Assembly (NCBI GenBank): GCA_001683735.1
Contig: LUGG01000002.1
Location: forward strand, 992,001-1,056,000
Source of the DNA: Grifola frondosa
Taxonomy: Eukaryota > Basidiomycota > Agaricomycetes > Polyporales > Grifolaceae
Reading direction: 5' to 3'
Length of the DNA stretch: 64,000 bases
Shown here: positions 35,601 through 46,326 of the stretch, piece by piece
How the letters are laid out: the number at the start of each line of letters is the position of its first letter
Numbering within the stretch: position 1 is the first letter of the stretch
Translations under genes and position numbers: made by a program
Notes under the pieces: model-generated
Told to the model about the DNA's origin: nothing
Database searches by the model: none
What the model saw: only the letters and a program-made list of their open reading frames with translations

Positions 35601-38600
35601 ATGTGAGCAAAACCTAAGCCTGCAGGTACGAGGATGAAACAGTGTTGCATCACCCGGATTCAAGCAGCGAATGCACCGATACTGTTACTCGCCACTACCT
35701 GGAAGGAAATAGCTGGGTCTGATCATGACATATACGTTCAATATATGGCATTCACCTGAACAAGCCAGGTCACAATGTGTGTACAAAACGACCTTCAGAT
35801 AGAATCTGCCCTTGCCACTTCGCATCGCAAATGCTGCGTGTCGTACAGACCATGACGGTACGGTAGATCCATCTTGGGTTACTAGACCTGAGGGAGTCAT
35901 CATTGGTACCCACACCCGGAAGAGAGAGCGCAAAGCCAGGGATATTTACTGCATTTCCACGGGAAAGAGGTTGTCCTAGAAATTACTCAATTTTCTCGTT
36001 AGCTACCTTAGCTACCTCGAATGTCTTATTTAAGAACATAAAGAAAGATAACACCATTACGATCGTTAAGAGACTTAAGAAACTTAAGAGGCATAAGAGT
36101 AACCCATTCTTCTCACCTGAATTCTAAGCGGCGCACGCCACGACACCTTGCAAGACTTCTGCCTGGGGTATAACTGCTGTTTACACATTTGTGTTACTCT
36201 ACCTGGACGATCTAGTTTGCACGACTTTGGTGTCGTCGTGAGGATTGTCCCATTATTGTCACCGAAATGTTCGTCTATGTTCTAGCAAGGAATACGAAGA
36301 ATGCTCTCCGGGATGCATCTTGTTGCCCACCATAAGCTGTCTATGTAGATGCTAACACAAAAACACACTCAACTAGAACATATGCATTCCTCGAAATCGC
36401 AGGACACAAGTTCATTCATTCGTGTGTTCTCTGGGCCTTGAAGGTAGTGCCAGTGATGGCTACCGCAAGGCGTTTGTTAGGCCCTCTAAAATGGGAACTT
36501 GACTGTTATGAAGATCTCCGTGTTCGTCTTGTAAGTGTTCTATGGCATCATAGTGGCATGGTCTATGAAATTAATTTTGGGCTTTTGGAACGGTACTCTG
36601 TCGAAAATGTTTGTTCAACGTGGATACTTTTTTTTATCGACCTGGCTTACCGGCACTGCCCACTTGTGACCCTTTCGAGAGTAAGGCCCTTCAAAATTGT
36701 CATCTTAGGGAGACTGCGGCCAAGTGAATATAATACGAAAAATCATCGCTGCTACGCAATGTCATTATGATCCAAATGATCTGATTCGCAGTCTGTTAGA
36801 TGGGCCTCCGCATTTCTAGGTTTACAGGACTTTCTTGTTTTCGGACACGTGGCAGTTCTGGACGGACACCGAACGTACTTATTTCCTGGAGCATAGGTAG
36901 GGTCGTGGGTATGACGCGTTGATCGTTTGTATGTCTCTCAGATTGTAAAAAATTACCAACAGTGGGCCCGCGTTCCCAGGGATATTCAGACAAAGCCGAT
37001 CCAAAACGATAGTTGGTCAACTTCGCGGAAGTATATCCTACGCAGTACTGGCGCAAGATCAAGCGCGGAGTGGACGCGCATGTGCTAGGTGGTAACTACT
37101 ATGTTTACCGCTCTATTCAATTGAAAATTTTCGTACCACCTCCTCACCGCAGCCTTTCCTCCCCCTTCAACCCATTTCTTCTTCCTCCATCTCGTATATC
37201 CAAGCGTGCTAGTAGAGTGAATATTGAGAATTAATGGAGCACATCAAACAACCATATCCCTCCTTCGCTCTGGTAATGTCCACCGCTATCCAGTATCCGC
37301 CATACTCCTCTCGACTTCCGTCGTATCGCTCTGGCCATACCGAGAGATACCATCCCTACCCCAGGCCCTCTCGCTCCCGCGAAACTCGACTAATGGTAAG
37401 TCGAAGCTTTCTGAATCATATTGTTGCGGATCCACATTGGTCGGTGCGTAATGTGCCTCTTCAGAACACGGTTGACTATCGCTATGTGGACTTGCCGACT
37501 TGGGGGTCGCCGCCATGCACAGTGCGCCTGGTACGCCACGTTTTTTCTACGTGGTCAATTCGTTTACCGGTGATTTGTCTGTTTTTCAAGCGTCCCGTGT
37601 TCAGCTGCGTCGACAGTGACGTGTCCACTGTGGACCTCGGCCGTACAAGTCCGGCTGCCAGCGATTTGATTGGTGGTGATCACTACGCAGAAGGTCGTTC
37701 AAAGTTAGCGGCGGCTCTCCTGGTGGTGTCCAACATCACATTATATTGGCATATTAACTTCATTTATTTAGGCACTCTTTCTTGCGCTGAGACGCAAATA
37801 CCTTTTCTTGGTGGCAGAAAAGCCACTCTCACCGACACGCACCGAATGATTGATTCCTTCACGAGATTATGCAATTTCAACTATTCCGACTCTCCGATTT
37901 GTAGACATACCACTTGTTTTTAAACCCAACGGAGGATTTTGTTTTTACAGGGTCATAATTCTTTGCTACGAAAAGTCCGTATAGAGCCGAACAAAAACGT
38001 CATTCTTCACAATATGATGTTGTGTCCTTTCTCATCTCAAGTGCTACTTCGCTCATCCATGGTTGAGATATCCTCTCTGCTCATTTTCACCGGCTGAATA
38101 TTTCGAATGTCAATCCAGGCTGGAGGGTGAAAGAAATTTAAGCTATTTGTGTGCCAAAATTCGCGGTTCACACAAAAACTAGAAGATGACACGTCGGTAT
38201 TGGGGAAGAGATGAGAAACGGTTCATGCGAGACACTTCCAATTGGTAGGCCTAACAGCGAGGTGCGGCTGGTCCATGTCACTCCAGAAACACCCAATCCA
38301 CAGGTTCTTCACAACGTGCGACCAGACCGGCGAACCAGACATATTCTGTGGGGATAGGGGCAATCGTCTCAAGCAGGCAGACCGAGTTCGATAAAACCAG
38401 GTCAATAATTCATGAGGTCCTTGAGAGCGAATATTGGGGACCAACGTGGCCGTCATGAAACAGTAGCGATCAATGGCGTGCTCAGTTTGGGCCATGCCAA
38501 TGGTATCGATTTGTATATCTCTGTCCCAGAGGGGCAGATGAGCGCAGTCGAAATATAGGTCGAATTATCCGGACAGATATACCAGCCCTAGACATGTACC

Positions 38601-38879
38601 AGTTTGAAATAGAGCGAATCCATGAGGCACAATAGCGAAATCCTTACCAGTCAACGAGGGACATTGTCTCATCCACTCATCCGCTACTAGCAATCTGGTT
38701 GTATGAACTGATCGAGTGAAATGTCGCTTTCGCCGATCCATAATATACCCCTAGGTGGTCATCCGCGAGACGCATGACGTGTCCCTAAAAAAAAGCTGGA
38801 CCGGCCAGTAGGATCAAAACAATGACGCACCGGCAAGCCCATCGCCCAGTCAACTTATGAACATGTGTTTCGAATAAAG
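32608..38879. other. Gene-poor region
   Basis: More than 6 kb has no gene I can support. There are short frames on both strands, for example a His/Pro-containing frame at 32943-33374, overlapping frames at 34793-35120, a short minus frame at 35685-35933, and opposed frames at 37234-37923 (plus) and 37286-37516 (minus). In each place either both strands look equally plausible or the codon choice is unbiased. An oligo-T run lies near 32890. Undetected multi-exon genes with short exons remain possible. Confidence 0.4.
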
Positions 38880-39540
38880 CCTCGGAAATTACTGACCTCA
38901 CTTTAATACTGAGACTTATCGGTGTGAATTACACCAACAGGAACAGCAAATAGCCTTCTGCTCCCGAACCGTGCATTGGAACCTTTCTGGCACTCTTTTA
39001 CCACTGCAGCACGCGACTTACTTGAGGAAAACCTGGGTGTCCCTTCGGAGAATGCGCTGAGGACGCGTTGACACCGCTAAGCACGATTCCTGTGTTCGCG
39101 TCCTCGTCAGGAGGAGTGATGTTTTGGTTGCATCGAACTGGAATGCCCCCAGAGGATAGAAGGATTGCACCAGCCAGCGGGTACTTTAACACGGTTGATT
39201 CGGCCCAGAAACAAAGAGGGCGTCGATGAGGAATGATAACGGCTTGCGGCACATTGAGCATCAGGTATGGTGAAAGAAGGTGTAGTGAATACTCTTACCT
39301 AGGCAGGAACTGCATTTTGGTGACATGAGGCTCTGAAAAATGACAAGGACGCGTTAGAGCCGATATAAACTTCCCTCAGATGCACAATGTCGTCCTGCTA
39401 CAATGTCAAAGACAAGTGGGGGTCCCGACTGTGCTGGGATACGCAGGTGGGCTCAACGGTGACTGAAGGGTGGCACATATACAGTGAGAGGACGTCTTCT
39501 GGCACATTTTCAGCGCCATCCACACGCGTAAAATGCTAGT
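38880..39540 (-). pseudogene. Decayed glycerol-3-phosphate O-acyltransferase (Gpt2/Sct1-like)
   Basis: Minus-strand segments in the right order match the fungal ER glycerol-3-phosphate acyltransferase family. These are VDGAENVPEDVLSLYV (about 39490-39540), LMLNVPQAVIIPHRRP, PLCFWAESTVLKYPLAGAIL with LLSSGGIPV (about 39130-39230), FSEGTPRFSS in place of the usual FPEGTSYT (about 39020-39050), and VPVGVIHTDKSQY near 38910. A TAA at 38903-38905 follows SQY in frame where homologues read through. Frame breaks separate the first segments and the histidine-aspartate active-site motif is not recognisable. The changes in the substrate loop plus the stop indicate a real pseudogene rather than a sequencing slip. 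Such enzymes make lysophosphatidic acid for lipid synthesis. The family assignment rests on these motifs only. Confidence 0.55.
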
Positions 39541-39919
39541 CCGATCAGATATTTGGCGCAACACTCGGTACACGATGATCTCATCCTGTCGTGCAACGAG
39601 TGGGATCAGTGAGAGTTCAGATAAAGCCAGTCTTCCACAACTTGAAGCGCACATAGCATGACAACCTTACATCTCAACTAAGACGGCAGACGCGCCATAG
39701 ATCTCATCAACCACATATTACATCGTATGCCATGTCATAAATCACTTTCGCAAGTCCAACATAACATATGAAAAGACAAGTGCTTCGACCACGGGGCAGG
39801 TCTTTGCGCAGGCCAAAGAACCCGATGCGCGTCGAGCGGCGACAATTGGTCATTGACAACGTAGCAAATACATGATGATGACCGGGACATTTTGCGAAGT
39901 GATCTCTGATATGAGAAGA

Positions 39920-40598
39920 TCACAGACGACGACCACGGCGACCACCCTAACATCAGTCATGTCAGCCGTTGTTATCGTAGTGCAAGAATAATATAATAAT
40001 ACTCACCTTGCGCCTGGTGGAGTCGGTGGGGATGGGGGTGACATCCTCGATTCTGCCAATGCTCATGCCAGAGCGGGCGAGCGCACGGAGAGCGCTCTGC
40101 GCACCAGGACCAGGGGTCTTGGTGCCAGTGCCACCAGTGGCCCGGAGTTTGACGTGTAGGGCAGTGATACCAACCTCGCGGCACCGTGTGGCAACATCCT
40201 GAGCGGCAAGCATGGCAGCGTAAGGCGAAGACTCGTCACGATCCGCCTTGACCTTCATGCCACCTAAAAGTTCACGGAATATTGTCACAGAAAGCTTATG
40301 AGAGATGAAAACGGACGCACCAGTGACACGCGAGATAGTCTCCTTGCCGGAGAGATCAGTGACGTGAACGAACGTGTCGTTGAAGGAGGCATAGATGTGA
40401 GCAACACCAAAAACGAGCTCGCCCTCCGCGACTTGGGGACCGAGTGCGAGCTGGTGTCTTCCTTGGGCGCCTTGACTTTCTTGGGAGGCTGGGAATGACA
40501 TCCGCTCGTCAGTACAGTCATCCATTACGAACTGGAATGGTTTCGGCCGCAACGCGCATTCCGACCACTGCAGCAAGTATCACAAGGCTACTGACCAT
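39920..40598 (-). CDS. RPS14: 40S ribosomal protein S14 (uS11)
   Basis: The protein is unmistakable: [98 protein letters not shown] and the basic end GGRRGRRL. Exons: 40596-40598 (the ATG alone), 40321-40488, 40007-40263 and 39920-39946, with GT-AG introns. The start codon is immediately followed by an intron with donor GTCAGT, a common arrangement in fungal ribosomal protein genes. One base is missing between [12 protein letters not shown] and LALGPQV (about 40446-40458). Adding one base makes the exons sum to 152 codons, that is 151 residues, the usual length. Because this protein is essential, the slip is almost certainly an error in the sequence. Confidence 0.95.
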
Positions 40599-41469
40599 GG
40601 TATCAACTAGTTATTTGGTCTTGAGGGGTCCTTGCGGGGCGGTGAGGAGCGAGACAGAGCAACAGCTTCAAAATTCGTGTCACGGGTAACGAGCGGTCGG
40701 TCACGTTGTGACGCATTGTTTCTAATTGTGACTTGTGTCACGTTCATTCAGAGCTTTACATACTTCTATTAATCTGAGCTTGAGATATCATACTAGTCTC
40801 GAATTCATGCGCATGCCTCTCTGACGATACGGATGCGTTTGTGGACGCAGAAGATTACTGACGACATGAGCGATCACTGTGTTGTCTCTCTAGGCCTAGA
40901 ACGGCTTACCGTCTTCATGCTTCGAAGTCTCGAAGAACGTTGTTTTGCTAAGTCGACGCGGTCAGTGCCTAAGAACGTGCAGTTGAGATGAAGTCTCTCT
41001 GTTCTCACTCCCAGACGGTCCACATCGTCACGTCTGCGGAGGAAGCTTTCTCGTGTGAAATCTTAGCATCCGGACTAGACTCCCCTGCCAGCCTCTATAT
41101 GCGGAAGACAGTCGTTCCTCTGTATAGACATCTGGACGTCTGCTCCCTGCTCTCTTCCGGATGACTTGCATTCGTGCGGACTTTCATTGTGGGATTTCAT
41201 GCACTCATGCATCATGCATCGTACGTTCATTGTGTCCGCCGCCTTCTGTGTCCACATCTGGGTTCCAGTCCGGACCTGGGATCGCTCGATTTTATCTACG
41301 GATAAGATTCATGCGATAACAATCACCCATCAGCTGATTCGTCCCACTCTCTGTCTCCTAACCATCTGCCATACAGTCGAGGCTATTTACGACACCTATA
41401 TAAGCCTGACCCCATCGATTCGCGCTCCACTCTCAGATACGTCGCTTCTCCCACTGCACATCTGTAACT
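40599..41469. other. Divergent promoter region of RPS14 and the cyanase-like gene
   Basis: About 870 bp separate the start codons of RPS14 (minus) and the short cyanase-type gene (plus). A CT-rich stretch just upstream of 41470 may be the 5' untranslated region of the latter. I see no further gene. Confidence 0.45.
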
Positions 41470-41850
41470 ATGGCCCCAACCCTCAGTGCTCTGCCCTCGC
41501 TGCTGCAAAGGAAAAGAAAGGTGGGCGTTGTGCAGGTTCTTTGCTGATGTAAAAGTGACCGCAGCCTGCAGGGATGTCCTACGCGGATATCGCCTCTAAG
41601 CTGGGCAAGTCCGAGCAGCATGTCATTGATGGTATGTAATACCGTTCAGATCTTGAGAGACTATGAATTGATCGTATCGTCTATTCAGTCTGCACTGGTG
41701 CGGCCACGCCTACTCAGGATGAGTTCAACGCGCTCGCTGCTGTCCTTGGCATCACTTCGGCGGTGCGTTTAGCATGGAAGTCCTCTCTTTTGACGATATG
41801 TTGAAACGTTATATTAGGCCCCGCACAATTCTGCACACAGCACGAAGTGA
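41470..41850 (+). CDS. Short cyanase N-terminal (HTH-like) domain protein
   Basis: Four exons (41470-41520, 41572-41631, 41689-41762, 41818-41850) encode about 72 residues. The protein reads SALAAAKEKKGMSYADIASK, LGKSEQHVIDVCTGAATPTQ and EFNALAAVLGITSA, and ends PHNSAHSTK. This matches the N-terminal helical DNA-binding-like domain of cyanate hydratase. The C-terminal domain that carries the catalytic Arg, Glu and Ser and forms the decamer is absent, so the protein should not hydrolyse cyanate by itself. One base appears to be missing in exon 1 (about 41478-41490) between the ATG frame MAPTL and QCSALAAAKEKKG. The function is unknown. It may be a truncated paralog kept for another role. Confidence 0.65.
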
Positions 41851-42179
41851 TGCGCTTAATTGCAGAACGAATTAAGATGTAATACTCCCCGTGTATCATA
41901 CATACAAAGACGTCTGACGCTGTTGTACGCTTATCAATGAACCTGTCTTGTTTGGGGATCACTGCCTTGAGCATGTTATCATCACACTCACGTTTTGCAT
42001 GCGAAAACATCACCCATCAGGGGCCTTGTGTTTCTGCAACATCAAAGCAGCGGTGAAATGAAGTCGGCGGCATCACTCCGCCTGCAAACCACGATGTTCT
42101 GAAATGAAAATAGTAGTGACAATAAATTAACATGTAAAATTAACAGACACAACTGGAGCAGCACTATCAAAGGCCATCT

Positions 42180-43217
42180 TCAATTATCGTCTCCAGACCG
42201 TTCAGCTTCGGGTTCTTCGATCACTGGCTCGTCCTGTTCTACGAACTTAAAGCGCCATTCTACACGACGGAGCGACGGCGGTCGGGGCTGACTTTTCTTC
42301 CTCTCCACCCAGTCTACCCGAAAATCATCGGTGGCATACATCATGGCCATACAAGCGTCGCATTCGCCGGACCAGAGGTTCTCGTTGTTCTCTGTAATGG
42401 AGGTATTTCCGCCGTGCCCATACCCCACAGTCAAACAGACAGTGTGGAGATGCTCGAGATCAGCGAGGAACTGACCATAATGCATCTGGAAGCCAGCATC
42501 TGTGTCAGAAACGAGAGCATGAGCAGGCAAGAGAGAATGGTACGGACGGGGAGCCCGACATAATTTTCGTATATGATTTCTTGCGGAGGCTGCTCTTTGA
42601 AGGTCGCAAGACAACATATGTTGCACAACCCGCACCAGATGCGCTCTTGCGCGAGCTTCAGCACGCGTAACTGTGGGAACGCGGAGCTGATCACCTCCAT
42701 CACAAGGGGAGTGGCCAGGAGATGTCATGCACTTCAAGCTCCTGTAGGTTCCCCGCGACGTGCTTTGGGTGGGCGAAACGCAGAAGTAGCATGGCATTGG
42801 ACACGAGAGGGTTGAAGTCGAGCCTGAGCTTGCGCAGACGATTGAAGGCACGAAGGTCCCATTGGAATGGTAGTTTATCATGGTCCGAGCCATGCTCGAC
42901 GCAATGGAGCTCTCTTGTCAGAAAATAATTATGAGTATCACTGACTCGGGCCGATCATGATGATCTTGATAGGACATACCTAGTCCATGTGCCCACTTCA
43001 GGCCACGCATCCAGTACGTGTGCTGGCAACGTCGCAAAGAACGTTTCGAACCAGGCCTCCAGGGCTATAGTGCGAAAGGTCTTGGAGACCAGTGTGACGG
43101 TTCGACGGCATGCCATGGTGGCTTGTAGCTCTTCCCAACGTCGGTGCTGCCTCCAGGAAGACTAGAGATGTGGTAGAATATGACGTGGCCTATGAGTTCC
43201 GTTGGAAGTCGAGTCAT
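42180..43217 (-). CDS. F-box/leucine-rich-type protein
   Basis: The start at 43217 gives MTRLPTELIGHVIFYHISS, the opening of a fungal F-box. One base seems missing near 43141-43160, after which RRWEELQATMACRRTVTLVS, KTFRTIALEAWFETFF and DAWPEVGTWTR follow. After an intron (43 kb) the protein has leucine-rich segments: RAFNRLRKLRLDFNPLVSNA, GNLQELEVHD, VMEVISSAFPQLRVLKLAQE. Another intron of about 50 nt leads to a C-terminal part (HYGQFLADLEHLHTVCLTVG, WSGECDACMAMMYATDDFRV) that ends at 42180. This is the large, fast-evolving Agaricomycete class of SCF ubiquitin-ligase substrate receptors. The target is unknown. Splice sites in the middle are approximate. Confidence 0.65.
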
Positions 43218-44310
43218 CGCGTGAGATGGCTATGGATGTCTCTACACTGAGTGCGGCACCTGATGAAGGTTGGTTATAAAGTTTCTTCAGTTCAGCGGAC
43301 CATACCCACCCAACTGCAATCTTCGAATACTGATATGAACATGAGAGGAGTAGAGAAAGGAAGTTTTGGCAAACTTTGTACCGAGCATTGTTCAGAAATA
43401 CAAATGCGGGGAAACTTTATAAAGTCGGCCGAGCCGTAAGCCCGTAACGCGATCTGCAGTTCACGTGCATCGCACGTGGCATTCACCATGCACGACTCCG
43501 TGTGGCGAGCTCGGTTTGACCCAAAGTTGGACCGCTTCCTGCGCACCTCCTGCGCGAACAACGTTCTCTGATTGGGACGAAGGCATCTGGAGTCCGGAAC
43601 CTGCATCTTAACCAAGTAGCCTCTGTTGCACTGCTTTAATATTTGGAGTAAGTACGCGAAGTTTCCACATCAGTCTCAGACAAAGTACTATATGGAAGTT
43701 CGGAGGAGTTCCAAACTTCCACCAAAGTCAGTTCGAAATCCCATTATGAGCACAATAGCGGGAACAGGAATTTGAGGGAGCCTCTGCTGAGGTGGAAGAG
43801 CTGTTGATGCTGGGTGGTCTTCTCCAGGTTAGAGAGAAAATGGTCTTCTCTCCCAATCTTTGGTGCTTGCATTATGGCTACCATCTGCCTATAAAGTGAT
43901 GCCTTCGTGGAGCGTACACAGTACTGGTGTTTAACTTTATTTCGATTTTTGGAAACCCAACCATTCACTCAAATTGGAGTGCCACTTCCATCATTTTGGT
44001 GCCAATTATTCGCTGTCGACTTGAGTGGAAGTCCGAACAGTCCTCTCCCATCTTTCGGGTATCTCTGCGCCTCTGGGATCCTGATACTGATCTCGACTGA
44101 TCTAGACCTACATGCGAAACAGCCTCCGGTCACGATCAGAACCCCTGCAACATACAACCCACAGTTCAATAACTTTAAGACCTCTGCTGAGCCGCTAAGA
44201 TTATCTATAGGTATGGAAGCGAAATGTTAGATGAGAGATTCTTGACTCACCATCTTAACAGAACTTTCCAGCCTACACCTTATCCATCCTGAACCATACC
44301 AGTAGCTATC
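43218..44310. other. Intergenic region without a supported gene
   Basis: This is the divergent spacer between the F-box gene and GLE1. Short frames on both strands lack bias or motifs. Confidence 0.45.
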
Positions 44311-46326
44311 ATGCGATTCAGTGTACCGCGCTCTGCTTCACCTTCACCTGTCAGGAGGTCTGTAATCCTTATCTCATTATACCACGTCAATCTTACGCGT
44401 TTCTGCGCAGGCAACCCAGAAGGCGCTCTGCCTATGGGGTCTCGATGATTCCTCCTCCGATGATTCAGATTCTTCGGAGATCGACTCTGCCAGCTCTGCA
44501 TCTTCTGACTCGTTCTGTTATGCCTCAGAGTCCGAGGTCCCTCCCCCGCCTCCGTAAGGTTTCCTTCATTGCTATTCATTCTTGACTTCACATCTCATTC
44601 TTTGACATAGGCCGCCGAAGCGTCCTTCGCGGAGTCTAGCTGAACAATACTTCATGGAAGACACCGTTGCGTCCATTCGGATCACGTGAGACACCACGAC
44701 CCGTACGAGGAATGGGAGAGGGAAACGCGAAAGGACGCGTTCGTACGTCGACATTTACTATTGTCTCTTTTTCCATGTTACTCAGTATGTTGCAGCGGAC
44801 AGCTCGCCATTCACACGCATTGGACAGGACACAACGCCACAAAGACCAAAATCAGGCACATCTGGAAGACGCGAAGCGCCGCGCCGCTCTGTACCAGAAG
44901 CAGGTCGAAGAAGTCCAAGCTGTACTCGCTACACTTGGCCTCCAGCGCAAGAAAGAGGAAGATGTGCTAAAAGCACAATGGCAAGAGCGAGATCGGAAGC
45001 TGCGAGAGAGGGTCGATGCAGCAATCAAGCTGGATGAGGAAAAGCTCAATGCTAAACTCGAGTTAGAGCGGCAGCAGAAAGAGAAGGAGGAGCAGTTGCG
45101 GAAAGAGTTGGAGGCGAGGAAACGTGAGGCAGAAGAGAGGAAGCGACAAGAGGAGGAAGAGCGACGACTACAGTTGGAGAAGGAGGAAGAAGCTCGACGC
45201 AAACAGGAGGAAGCAGAGAGGCTTCGGGTCGAACGAGAAGCGGCCGAAGTTCAGGCACGGAAAGCACTTGGTGTTACGACAGCCTTCGAGGATTGGTGCA
45301 CTGCACGAGATTATCTGAAGGTTGACCATCATTTGGTTTCTCAAAGTCACTTCACTGATATCCGCTGGCAGACCTTAAAGAATGGCTCAATGAGGATAGT
45401 GAAGAGTGACAAAGAGTTGAAGGCAATTTGGAGCGCAGGCCGTCGGGCGATCACACCTAAGATAGGCCAACTAACAAATGATCCAGAAGCTATCAATCGC
45501 ATAGTAGGTTCTAATCATTCGCACTTATATATCGCCTCACTCGTCCTCCAGTGCCAGCAGATAGTGGAAATCATTCGTCCACCGAAACGCCACCCCGTCT
45601 CCGTTTATTTAGCACTCTTATCCTCTCTCGCAAAGGCGATTCTACTTCAAGCCGAAACGGAAGTCACAGCAGAGAAGCGCGCTGCGTTCCCCCTCGCAGC
45701 AGTAGCGGCATATATGATGCCCACCCTGGAGCACTTTGCAAAAGTATTCTGGGCGAAGCTCTGCCAACGCGCAGGGGGCTGGCCTATCCCGATCGCCATC
45801 CCAGACAAGGATTTCGACGGAAAGCCCTTTGAGCAGGGACACCGCATGAAGGCAATGGGATTTCGGCCGGACGAGCCTGCCGCGGACTACATGACCCGCG
45901 TGGCGGGTGTCATGCGAGTATACTTCCAGTTGTTGGGCTCGCCAACAGATACTCCACTCTCAGGAGCGTTCCAGTTACCACGTGCGTGGACTTACTTTGT
46001 GCGCATGCTGGCAGAACCGCAGTTGCTCGAGTCTGCGGTGGCGCCACAAATCATGTACAGTGAGTATCCGAAATTGGATGTGAGCTTTCGATCATGCCTC
46101 TGACAGCTTTTTTGTAATCCCAGCTGCACTAGACGTCTTTGGCGCGGAAGCCCGAAGTATTTGGGGCCACCAGTGGGTTAAGCTACTCGCAACGTTGTAT
46201 GAAGGCGTGACAACTGGCTTCTACGGTCTGGATGGTAGGCTGATCGGCGGAGAATCCCCTGAAGGCATCGCTGCGCGCGTTAGATTGCAGCTCGAAATAG
46301 AGAGGATCATGAACACAAATTTTTAA
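44311..46326 (+). CDS. GLE1: mRNA export factor GLE1
   Basis: Five exons (44311-44361, 44411-44553, 44611-44742, 44796-46059, 46124-46326) encode about 597 residues. The N-terminus is acidic and Ser-rich (GLDDSSSDDSDSSEIDSASS), then HHDPYEEWERETRKDAF. A long coiled coil rich in Glu, Arg and Lys spans about residues 115-240. The C-terminal GLE1 domain follows: KAIWSAGRRAITPKIGQLTN, HPVSVYLALLSSLAKAILLQ, HFAKVFWAKLCQRAGGWPIP, EQGHRMKAMGFRPDE and YMTRVAGVMRVYFQLL. GLE1 binds inositol hexakisphosphate and activates the DEAD-box helicase Dbp5 at the cytoplasmic face of the nuclear pore. A one-base loss near 44678-44692 breaks exon 3 between SIRI and HHDPYEEW. As the gene is essential in yeast, this is probably a sequence error. 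Confidence 0.88.

Noticed and set aside
40446..40458. Programmed -1 ribosomal frameshift in RPS14
   Set aside because: No slippery heptamer or downstream structure is evident, recoding of a ribosomal protein would be unprecedented to my knowledge, and similar slips occur in many other genes here.
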